From: JBBSIG01 sp038232215
Lineage (GTDB): Bacteria; Actinomycetota; Thermoleophilia; Gaiellales; Gaiellaceae
Assembly (NCBI GenBank): GCA_038232215.1
Contig: JBBSIG010000176.1
Coordinates: 1-5,500 of the forward strand
Reading direction: 5' to 3'
DNA: 5,500 nt
Shown: in pieces, positions 1 to 5,500 of the stretch
Position numbering within the stretch: position 1 is the first letter of the stretch
Layout: each line of letters starts with the position of its first letter
Made by a program: the position numbers and the translations under genes
The notes under the pieces: model-generated
The model's database searches: none
Seen by the model: only the letters and a program-made list of their open reading frames with translations
What the model was told of the DNA's origin: nothing

Positions 1-538
1 AGCCGACTCCGGCGATGCCGACGCCGTTGTCGAGCCCGGCTGCGATCTCGCCCGCCACGAACGTGCCGTGGCCCTGCTGATCGGTGAGCGCGCTGCCGCC
101 GACGAAGCTCCTGTGGGCTGCGATCTTGCCCACGAACTCCTCGTGCGTCCCGTCGATGCCCGAGTCGATCACCGCCACCTTCACGGCAGGCAGCACCGGC
201 GCCTCCGGCCAGAGGTCGAAGGCACGGCTCGCTCCGAGGTACCACTGCCTGGCGGTGAGCGGATCGCTCGGCGCGAAAGCCAGTCGCCGGGTCGGGCGCA
301 CCCGCTCGACGTAGGCGATTCCCGGCAGGCCGGCGAGGCCCGCGGCGCTCGGCGCGGAGACGAGCAGCGCCCGCAGCGGGGCGAGGCTGCGCGAGGGCTC
401 GGACCCGGTGACGGCCTCGACGCGAGCGGCCACCTTCGCCACCGACGCGCCGCGCTCCACGCCGACGGCGAACCTGCCCGCAGTCGCGGGCCCCGACACC
501 GTCAGGGCGACCGCGGCCGCGGCGAGCGCGAGTCTCAC
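1..538 (-). CDS. Secreted subtilisin-family (S8) serine protease, C-terminal part outside window
   Basis: This is the N-terminal 179 codons of an exported serine endopeptidase; the frame is open to the left edge. A short signal peptide (residues 1-20, Ala/Leu-rich, ending PATA before Gly21) is followed by a region resembling an inhibitor-I9 propeptide (about 22-85, ending in LPGIAYVERV). The catalytic domain opens with DPLTARQWYL (92-101), typical of subtilases. The catalytic Asp125 lies in VIDSGID and His157 in GHGTFVAG, with the 32-residue spacing usual for the family. The catalytic Ser and oxyanion Asn fall outside the window, so activity cannot be judged. The start is a GTG (536-538) overlapping the TGA of the upstream SpoIID-type gene as GTGA, with only a weak upstream AGGG about 10 nt away. 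It is therefore probably the second gene of an operon and translated by coupling. The family assignment is firm; the substrate is unknown. Confidence 0.9.
   Translation of the reverse strand, partial: MRLALAAAAVALTVSGPATAGRFAVGVERGASVAKVAARVEAVTGSEPSRSLAPLRALLVSAPSAAGLAGLPGIAYVERVRPTRRLAFAPSDPLTARQWYLGASRAFDLWPEAPVLPAVKVAVIDSGIDGTHEEFVGKIAAHRSFVGGSALTDQQGHGTFVAGEIAAGLDNGVGIAGVG
535..538 (-). promoter_or_regulatory. GTGA stop/start overlap, likely translational coupling
   Basis: Read on the minus strand, GTGA contains the GTG start of the S8 protease gene (536-538) and the TGA stop of the SpoIID-type gene (535-537). No strong Shine-Dalgarno precedes the GTG. A terminating ribosome restarting on the spot would give linked expression of the two exported proteins. 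The overlap is seen directly; the coupling is inferred. Confidence 0.75.
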
Positions 539-2139
539 GCGCCGGTGACCCTGAGCGACGGGGAGACGCCCGGCACGAAGCCGCCCCCCGGCGCCAGACG
601 TGCCCGGTACGTGCCGGAGGGCGTGGGCGCCGAGACGTGGAACGCCCCCTTCGCGTCGATCGTGGCCGCGGCCACCGACGTCCACGTCGGGCCGGTGAGC
701 CGCTGCACGGCGACGGTCGCGCCCTGCAAGATCGGACGAACGCTCCCCTGGAGCGTCTCCCCGGTGCTGCCGACTGAGAGCCGAACGAGCGGCGCGACCG
801 AGACGCGGACCGGCTTCGCGGCAGTCGACCCGCTCGCCAGGCGGTAGTCGGTCGTCACGGTGGGCCGCGCCGGGAAGGCGACGCTTCCCTCCTTCGTGGC
901 CGCAGCCGTCCCCACCGGCTGCCAGGGGGACGCGCCCACCTTCTGCTCGAGCACCGGCGTGTCGACGCCCCGTGCGACTCCCTGCAGCACGACCGAGGAG
1001 CCGTAGACGACGGGCGCGGCGGGGGGCGCCAGCGAGAGCATCCCGAGCCGAAACCAGGTCGAGCGGAGCCCGAGCATGGTGCGGACGGCGTCGGAGGCCA
1101 CGGTCACCTCACCCAGGGGCCCGCGCAGGACGAGCGCACTCACGCGGCCCGACCCGTTCAGCTGCTCACGGGCGTCGAGCAGGCGTCCCGGGACGTGGAG
1201 GCGCCGAGCCAGCGTCACGGCCGTGAACGGGAACGGGCCCCAGCGATGGTGGGGCGAGATCGAGTCGTAGGGATCCGGCACCGAGACGAGATACGGCACG
1301 GGTCTCGCGTTCGGCCACACGTCCTGGATCGCGGCCGTCCGACCGCCGGAGGTGGAGAAGAAGTACGTCACGGCCACCCGGCCTTCGTAGGTGAGCACCT
1401 GCCCCGCAGTCTCGTCGACCGCCGCGTTCGTCGACGGTCGCTCGACGGCCAGGCCGCCGTAGACCTGGCTGCGCGTGTCCGAGTAGAGGTCGTAGAGACC
1501 GGACTTCCGCACCGCGAGCGCGTACGAGCGCGCCACCACCGCCTGCGCCTTCAGCGCCTCCGGCAGCCAGTCGAACGGCATCTCTGACGGCACGACGCCC
1601 TTGAGGTAACCGCCGAGCCCCACGACGTTCACGACCAGCAGCTTGCCAGCGACCGACGTGACCTGGATCGAGCCGCGGTACGGGCGGTCGAGCGAGAGGG
1701 GCGCGCTGCCCGGCTCGAAGAGGAGAGGCCCAGGCAGCGCCACCTTCTTGCCCTTCACCTCGACGCGCAGGCCGGGGCCGAGCTTGACGGCACCCGCCGC
1801 TAGCGGGTGCTTCGCGCCCGCCGCGTCCTCGACCGAGAAGGGCACGCTCGAGGCGATCGTCGTCGAGTTCTCGTCCTCCTCGAGGAGCACGCGCAGGCGC
1901 GAGACGGGGGCGGGGGCGAGCGCCGTCCCCGGGTAGTAGTGCGCCAGGATCTTTTCGTAGCCGAGGCCGTGCTGCGCGTAGCCGTACGCGCCCCACTGGC
2001 TCATCCCGACGCCGTGGCCCCACCCGTAGCCGCTGATCAGGAACGTGGGCACTCCGGCCGAAGGAGGGGTCTGCGCGGCTGCGCCACCCGCGAGCAGGAG
2101 CGCGAGAGCGGCGAGGGGAGTGAGCGTCCGGCGCAGCAT
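535..2139 (-). CDS. Secreted SpoIID/LytB-domain protein with N-terminal GHGVGMSQ block and duplicated C-terminal module
   Basis: This 534-residue protein is predicted to act on peptidoglycan outside the membrane; SpoIID of Bacillus subtilis is a lytic transglycosylase that cleaves glycan strands. A signal peptide (about 1-22, RR then Leu/Ala core, no lipobox Cys) precedes the block WGHGVGMSQWGAYGYA (40-55) and HYYPG (67-71). The SpoIID core follows: YLKGVVPSEMP (178-188), with Glu186 matching the family's catalytic Glu, then EALKAQAVVARSYAL (194-208), SQVYGG (224-229), STSGGRT (262-268), GSGRV (329-333) and LGLRSTWF (356-363). In B. subtilis SpoIID the GHGxGMSQ block lies after this core, so the order here is permuted. 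Residues 371-534 form two similar beta-rich modules. The ATG at 2137-2139 gives the signal peptide directly, but no good Shine-Dalgarno precedes it. The family is certain. A sporulation role is not implied, because the domain is widespread in bacteria that do not sporulate. Confidence 0.93.
   Translation of the reverse strand: MLRRTLTPLAALALLLAGGAAAQTPPSAGVPTFLISGYGWGHGVGMSQWGAYGYAQHGLGYEKILAHYYPGTALAPAPVSRLRVLLEEDENSTTIASSVPFSVEDAAGAKHPLAAGAVKLGPGLRVEVKGKKVALPGPLLFEPGSAPLSLDRPYRGSIQVTSVAGKLLVVNVVGLGGYLKGVVPSEMPFDWLPEALKAQAVVARSYALAVRKSGLYDLYSDTRSQVYGGLAVERPSTNAAVDETAGQVLTYEGRVAVTYFFSTSGGRTAAIQDVWPNARPVPYLVSVPDPYDSISPHHRWGPFPFTAVTLARRLHVPGRLLDAREQLNGSGRVSALVLRGPLGEVTVASDAVRTMLGLRSTWFRLGMLSLAPPAAPVVYGSSVVLQGVARGVDTPVLEQKVGASPWQPVGTAAATKEGSVAFPARPTVTTDYRLASGSTAAKPVRVSVAPLVRLSVGSTGETLQGSVRPILQGATVAVQRLTGPTWTSVAAATIDAKGAFHVSAPTPSGTYRARLAPGGGFVPGVSPSLRVTGA
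592..1005 (-). repeat. Two diverged tandem protein modules at the SpoIID-type C-terminus
   Basis: Residues 379-435 (DNA 835-1005) and 459-516 (DNA 592-765) share one pattern: LQG, about ten residues, then V-x-x-Q, P-x-W-x-x-V, an Ala run, a Gly preceding an aromatic (VAFPA against FHVSA), and a closing YR with LA. The alternating hydrophobic pattern suggests beta-sandwich (Ig- or fibronectin-like) modules, which often bind wall or carbohydrate in secreted bacterial proteins. The duplication is visible in the protein; identity at DNA level is low, so it is old. The binding role is a guess. Confidence 0.55.
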
Positions 2140-2235
2140 GGGCCCGAAGGCCGCCGAGGCTACCGGATCGCCGAGGCGGCACGAGCGTTCTTTACACAGG
2201 CTTTATTCCTGCTCAGCCGGGGAACGTTCGTCAGG
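2140..2235. promoter_or_regulatory. Divergent intergenic region with A/T-richer island, probable promoter region for both sides
   Basis: The 96 bp between the divergent start codons of the SpoIID-type gene and the kinase gene are the only place where transcription of both can begin nearby. A stretch at about 2188-2209 (TTCTTTACACAGGCTTTATT and flanks) is much richer in A/T than its surroundings. It includes TTTACA (2191-2196), resembling a -35 element, and the interrupted inverted repeat CAGG-7-CCTG (2197-2211). I could not find a convincing -10 box at the right spacing on either strand, so no specific promoter is called. Confidence 0.35.
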
Positions 2236-3687
2236 ATGACGGACGTGGAGACTGGCATCCTGCCCCCGCGCTACCGCGGCCCGCAGCCGATCGGCCGCGG
2301 CGGCATGGGCGAGATCTACCGCGCGACGGACTCGGCGCTCGGCCGCGCGGTCGCGGTCAAGCTGCTCGCGGAGCGCTATGCGCAGGACGAGGCGGTGCGA
2401 GCGCGCTTCACGCGCGAGGCCCTGGCGGCCGCCCGCCTCTCGGGCGAGCCGAGCACGGTCACGATCTTCGACGTGGGCGAGTGGAACGAGCGGCCGTTCA
2501 TCGTGATGGAGTACCTGAGCGGGGGCTCGCTCGACGACCGGCTGCGCGCGCAGGGAGCCCAGCGCGAGGCGGACGCGCTCGGTTGGCTCGAGCAGGCCGC
2601 GCTCGCGCTCGACGCCGCGCACGCGCAGGGCGTCGTCCATCGAGACGTGAAGCCCGCCAACCTGATGCTCGATCGGGACGGAAACGTGCACGTGGCCGAC
2701 TTCGGGATCGCGAGCGCCGTCGGCCTCGACTCGATGACGATGACGGGCACGGTGCTCGGGACCGCGGGCTACCTCTCCCCCGAGCAGGCCCAGGGCTCGC
2801 GTGCGACGCCGGCGAGCGACCGCTATGCGCTCGGGATCGTCGCGTTCGAGCTCCTCACGGGCGAGCGGCCGTTCAGCTCCGAGTCGATGACGGCCGAGGC
2901 CGCGGCTCACGTGCACGCCCCGGTGCCGTCGGTCTGCGACCGGCTCAGCTCGCTGCCCTGCGAGCTCGACCCCGTCTTCCAGCGAGCGCTGGCGAAGGAT
3001 CCGGACGAGCGCTATCCGACCTGCGCCGAGTTCGTCGCGGACCTCCGACACGCCCTCTCCGAGGCGGCCGGGTCGACGAGGTTCCTGCCTCCGGTCGCGG
3101 CGCGGGTCGCGAGGGCGGCGCCGGCTCCGCGCCGGGGCGGTGCGTGGCCCCTCCTCGGCGCCCTCGCGGGAGCGGCCGCGCTCGCCGGCATCGTGGCCGC
3201 GGTGCTCCTGACGCGGGACGACGGAGGGAAGGCCGCCGCTCCGCCCACCGTCGTCAAGACGATCGTCCGCACCACTCGAGGCACGACCGTGCGCGTGCCC
3301 GAGACCGTCACAGCCCCCGCGACTCCGGTCACGACCGCCGTGCCCGCCGACCCCGGGACGACGACCCCGTCCACTCCTCCCACGACGACCGCGGCAGCTC
3401 CGGCAGTGGTGAGCGGCGACCCCCATCGGCTCAACGACCAGGGCTACTTCCGGATGCAGCGCGGCGACTACGTCGGCGCGCTTCCGCTCCTGCAGCAGGC
3501 AGTGCAGGGCCTGCAGGGCACGGGACCGTCCGATCCCTTCGAGGGCTACGCGAACTACAACCTGGGCTACACCCTCGTGGCGCTCGGCCGCTGCAGCGAG
3601 GGGCTGACGTACCTGCGGCGGGCGGACGTGCTGGAGCCGGGGAACGGCGACGTCAGGCGGGCCCTGGCGCGCGCCGGGAAGTGCTGA
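2236..3687 (+). CDS. Transmembrane Ser/Thr protein kinase (PknB-like) with TPR-like extracytoplasmic domain
   Basis: This 483-residue receptor-type kinase should phosphorylate proteins in the cytoplasm. The kinase domain (about 13-272) is complete: glycine loop GRGGMGEIY (20-28), ATP-anchoring Lys42 in VAVK, helix-C Glu61, catalytic loop HRDVKPAN (135-142; Asp137, Lys139, Asn142), DFG (155-157), SPE in place of APE (181-183), Asp195 and Arg259. The activation loop MTMTGTVLGTAGY (167-179) places Thr168, Thr170 and Thr172 where PknB-type kinases autophosphorylate. A hydrophobic span (about 303-325) crosses the membrane. Outside lie a Thr/Pro/Val-rich stalk (about 335-391) and two TPR-like units (about 396-429 and 438-471), with no PASTA repeats. 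The ATG at 2236 starts just before the kinase fold; the open frame further upstream lies in the antisense of the SpoIID-type gene and is not coding. A GGGGA at 2219-2223 is a weak, distant ribosome site. Ligand and substrates are unknown. Confidence 0.95.
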   Translation: MTDVETGILPPRYRGPQPIGRGGMGEIYRATDSALGRAVAVKLLAERYAQDEAVRARFTREALAAARLSGEPSTVTIFDVGEWNERPFIVMEYLSGGSLDDRLRAQGAQREADALGWLEQAALALDAAHAQGVVHRDVKPANLMLDRDGNVHVADFGIASAVGLDSMTMTGTVLGTAGYLSPEQAQGSRATPASDRYALGIVAFELLTGERPFSSESMTAEAAAHVHAPVPSVCDRLSSLPCELDPVFQRALAKDPDERYPTCAEFVADLRHALSEAAGSTRFLPPVAARVARAAPAPRRGGAWPLLGALAGAAALAGIVAAVLLTRDDGGKAAAPPTVVKTIVRTTRGTTVRVPETVTAPATPVTTAVPADPGTTTPSTPPTTTAAAPAVVSGDPHRLNDQGYFRMQRGDYVGALPLLQQAVQGLQGTGPSDPFEGYANYNLGYTLVALGRCSEGLTYLRRADVLEPGNGDVRRALARAGKC

Positions 3688-3694
3688 GCGGAGC

Positions 3695-4684
3695 CTACGG
3701 CGAGAGCCGCTCGGCGTACTGGCGCGCGTAGTACGCCCGGTAGTCGCCCGACTTGATCGGCTCCCACCAGGCCCTGTTGGAGCGATACCACTCGACGGTC
3801 TCGGGCAGCCCTTCCGCGAGGCGCCGGCGAGGCTCCCAGCCGAGCGCGCGCAGCTTGCCCGTGTCGAGCGAGTAGCGGCGGTCGTGGCCCGGTCGGTCGG
3901 CCACGGGACGGACGAGCGACTCGTCCGCACCGGTGAGCTCGAGGATCCGCCCGGTCAGCTCGCGGTTCTCGACCTCCTCGCCCCCGCCCACGTTGTACGC
4001 CTCGCCGCCCACGCCCGCCCTGAGCGCCAGCTCGATCCCGGCGCAGTGATCCTCCACGTAGAGCCAGTCACGCACCTGCCGGCCGTCGCCGTACAGGGGG
4101 AGGGGCTCCCCGTCGAGCGCGTTCGTGACGAAGAGCGGGATCAGCTTCTCGGGGTACTGGCTCGGCCCGTAGGTGTTCGACCCCCGCGTGACGAGGGCGT
4201 CGACGCCGTAGGTGCGCACGTAGGCGAGCACCTGCAGGTCGCCGCCCGCCTTCGAGGCCGAGTACGGGCTCGAGGGCCGGATCGGATCGTCCTCGCGCGA
4301 GGAGACGCCGGGGGGCACGTCGCCGTAGACCTCGTCGGTCGACACCTGCACCAGCCTGCGCCCGCTCCGGCGGGCCCACTCGAGCAGCACGTGCGTGCCG
4401 AAGACGTCCGTGTGGATGAAGTCGCCGGCTTCCAGGATCGAGCGGTCGACGTGCGTCTCCGCCGCGAAGTTGACGACGGCGTCGCACTCGTCCGCGGCCC
4501 GCTCCACCGCCTCCGCGTCGCAGATGTCGCCCTCCACGAAGGGCACCTCGCACCCCTCGAGATTGGCACGGTTCCCGGAGTAGGTGAGCTTGTCTAGCAC
4601 GACCACGTCGTCGCCCGCCGCGACGAGGCGCTTGACGAAGTGGGAGCCGATGAAGCCCGCTCCGCCGGTGACGAGAGTGCGCAT
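3695..4684 (-). CDS. rmlB: dTDP-glucose 4,6-dehydratase (RmlB)
   Basis: RmlB converts dTDP-glucose to dTDP-4-keto-6-deoxyglucose with bound NAD, the second step of dTDP-L-rhamnose synthesis, in the cytoplasm. From the ATG at 4682-4684 the protein has 329 residues, close to the family's usual 320-360. It shows the Rossmann loop GGAGFIG (7-13), LDKLTYSGN with Asp31 for NAD, AAETHVDRS (74-82), the catalytic STDEVYG (Thr116, Asp117, Glu118), YSASK (Tyr141, Lys145), GPSQYPEKLIP and RPGHDRRY. The combination of TDE, LTYSGN and PEKLIP identifies RmlB rather than another extended SDR. An in-frame GTG lies two codons upstream (4688-4690), but AGGA at 4692-4695 sits 7 nt before the ATG and only 1 nt before the GTG, so the ATG is preferred. 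It follows rmlD by 14 nt, in one operon, and ends 7 bp from the convergent kinase stop. Confidence 0.95.
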   Translation of the reverse strand: MRTLVTGGAGFIGSHFVKRLVAAGDDVVVLDKLTYSGNRANLEGCEVPFVEGDICDAEAVERAADECDAVVNFAAETHVDRSILEAGDFIHTDVFGTHVLLEWARRSGRRLVQVSTDEVYGDVPPGVSSREDDPIRPSSPYSASKAGGDLQVLAYVRTYGVDALVTRGSNTYGPSQYPEKLIPLFVTNALDGEPLPLYGDGRQVRDWLYVEDHCAGIELALRAGVGGEAYNVGGGEEVENRELTGRILELTGADESLVRPVADRPGHDRRYSLDTGKLRALGWEPRRRLAEGLPETVEWYRSNRAWWEPIKSGDYRAYYARQYAERLSP

Positions 4685-4691
4685 GCTCACG

Positions 4692-4695
4692 TCCT
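4692..4695 (-). promoter_or_regulatory. Ribosome binding site deciding the rmlB start
   Basis: AGGA on the minus strand lies 7 nt before the ATG at 4682-4684, the ideal distance. The alternative GTG at 4688-4690 would be only 1 nt away. The resulting N-terminus MRTLVTGGAGFIG also matches the usual RmlB start better than the version with two extra residues. Confidence 0.65.
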
Positions 4696-4698
4696 AGC

Positions 4699-5484
4699 CT
4701 AGAGCAGCCGCTCGAGACAGGCCCGCAGGCCCTCGCGCCAGTGCGGGAGGCGCGGGGCGCCGGGCTTCTCGCTGCGCAGCACCGAGTACGCGGGTCGGGG
4801 GGCCCGCAGGCCGAGCTCGGCGGTCGAGATCCGTCGCACCCGGCAAGCCCCCGCCGCCTCGGCGAAGATCGCCTCGGCGAAGTCCGCCCACGTGCAGTCG
4901 CCGTCGGCGGCCACGTGCCAGACTCCGTAGGGAAGCGCGAGCAGCCCCGGCACCGCCGCAGCCAGATGGCCGACGTAGGTCGGACAGCCGCGTTGGTCGT
5001 CCACGACCGCGACCTCCTCTCGCTCTCCGGCGAGGCGGAGCATCGTGCGCACGAAGTTGTTGCCGGTCGGCCCGAAGAGCCACGACGAGCGCACCACCCA
5101 CGCCTCCTCGCCCGCTGCGGCCTCTCCGTGCAGCTTCGACCGGCCGTACGCCGAGATCGGGCTCGGCCCGTCGGACTCGAGATACGGCTCGCGCTTCCGC
5201 CCGTCGAAGACGTAGTCGGTCGAGAAGGCCACGAGCGGAGCGCCGAGGGCGGCCGCGTGCGCGGTGCCGCCGACGTTCGCCGCCGCCGCTCCCTGCGGGT
5301 CGTCCTCCGCGCCGTCGACGTCCGTCCAGGCGGCCGCGTGCAGGACGAGGTCCGAAGCGGGCAAGCCGGGCGGGGGCGGCAGCGCCACGTCCCAGTCGGC
5401 GTGGCGGAGCGCGGTGACGTCGTCGTCCCCGAGCGCCTCGGTGAGCGCGCGGCCGAGCTGGCCGCCCGCCCCCGTGATCAGCAC
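4699..5484 (-). CDS. rmlD: dTDP-4-dehydrorhamnose reductase (RmlD), start near right edge
   Basis: RmlD reduces dTDP-4-keto-L-rhamnose to dTDP-L-rhamnose with NAD(P)H, the last step of the pathway. Seen in order are the nucleotide loop GAGGQLG (5-11), AAWTDVDGAE (51-60; family form AAYTxVDxAE), STDYVFDG (88-95; Thr89, Asp90), the catalytic YGRSK (Tyr113, Lys117), RSSWLFGPTGNNFVRTML (132-149), DDQRGCPTY (162-170) and RPAYSVL (230-236). From the GTG at 5482-5484 the protein has 261 residues, shorter than the usual 280-300. That start yields MLITGAGGQLG, which fits the family, but no Shine-Dalgarno is visible. The frame stays open to the right edge (reading about ARRRR), so the true start may lie a few codons or more beyond the window. 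It is upstream of rmlB in the same operon. rmlA and rmlC are not in view and may lie to the right. Confidence 0.93.
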   Translation of the reverse strand: MLITGAGGQLGRALTEALGDDDVTALRHADWDVALPPPPGLPASDLVLHAAAWTDVDGAEDDPQGAAAANVGGTAHAAALGAPLVAFSTDYVFDGRKREPYLESDGPSPISAYGRSKLHGEAAAGEEAWVVRSSWLFGPTGNNFVRTMLRLAGEREEVAVVDDQRGCPTYVGHLAAAVPGLLALPYGVWHVAADGDCTWADFAEAIFAEAAGACRVRRISTAELGLRAPRPAYSVLRSEKPGAPRLPHWREGLRACLERLL

Positions 5485-5500
5485 ACGGCGGCGTCGCGCT

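Noticed and set aside
68..847. Plus-strand 259-codon frame at the left end
   Set aside because: It is antisense to the S8 protease (with Asp and His motifs) and to the SpoIID-type C-terminus. The translation is Arg-rich and unstructured.
1166..2182. 338-codon minus-strand frame overlapping the SpoIID-type gene
   Set aside because: It is the shifted frame of the same strand with an Arg/Pro/Ala-rich translation and no motifs, while the overlapping frame holds a complete signal peptide and all SpoIID motifs.
2191..2219. TTTACA as a -35 element with a matching -10 for the kinase promoter
   Set aside because: The bases 17 nt downstream (CAGCCG) do not resemble a -10 box, and no better pairing was found on either strand. 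Only a general promoter region is listed.
1807..2235. In-frame upstream extension of the kinase reading frame by 143 codons
   Set aside because: It lies antisense to the N-terminal coding part of the SpoIID-type gene, is Arg-rich and low in complexity, and has no counterpart in kinases. The kinase fold begins shortly after the ATG at 2236.
3666..3675. GGCGCGCGCC palindrome as a possible terminator
   Set aside because: It has no loop and no following T-run, and it lies inside the kinase coding sequence. Such palindromes arise easily by chance at this GC content.
2481..3731. 416-codon plus-strand frame inside the kinase gene
   Set aside because: It is a shifted frame with an extremely Arg/Ala-rich product. 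The overlapping frame contains every kinase motif.
2203..3930. Long minus-strand open frame (about 575 codons) antisense to the whole kinase gene
   Set aside because: Its translation is Arg/Ala/Gly-rich with no recognisable domain. It runs across two convergent genes and mirrors the codon bias of the clear kinase frame, as expected of a high-GC shadow.
3884..4597. Plus-strand 237-codon frame opposite rmlB
   Set aside because: It is antisense to a fully motif-supported rmlB. The product resembles the usual Val/Arg-rich complement of a GC-rich gene.

Overview
The window is very GC-rich (about 70% by eye), with strong G/C bias at third codon positions. It carries five protein genes packed almost without gaps. 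High GC, a PknB-like receptor kinase with a Pro/Thr-rich external stalk, secreted proteins with Ala-rich signal peptides, and a SpoIID/LytB protein with its GHGxGMSQ block at the N-terminus all suggest a high-GC actinobacterium. The style recalls class Thermoleophilia, but that placement is an inference and not proven here.

Layout. Positions 1-2139 (minus strand) hold a two-gene unit: a secreted SpoIID/LytB-domain protein (535-2139), followed with a 4-nt GTGA overlap by a secreted subtilisin-family (S8) protease. The protease runs off the left edge before its catalytic serine. A 96-bp divergent intergenic region (2140-2235) contains a conspicuous A/T-richer island and separates this unit from a plus-strand Ser/Thr protein kinase gene (2236-3687). 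The kinase has one transmembrane segment and a TPR-like ectodomain. It converges, with only 7 bp between stop codons, on a minus-strand dTDP-L-rhamnose pair: rmlB (3695-4684) preceded by rmlD (4699 to about 5484, possibly continuing past the right edge).

How the genes fit together. All five plausibly serve the cell envelope. RmlB and RmlD make dTDP-L-rhamnose for cell-surface glycans. SpoIID/LytB proteins act on peptidoglycan glycan strands. The coupled S8 protease is predicted to be exported. The kinase could sense something outside the membrane. Apart from the two same-strand pairs, a functional link is inference from proximity.

No tRNA, rRNA, CRISPR array, insertion sequence or phage-like gene was seen. 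I see no clearly new system. The most notable points are the permuted SpoIID architecture with a duplicated C-terminal module, its translational overlap with a protease gene, and the TPR-type kinase ectodomain.
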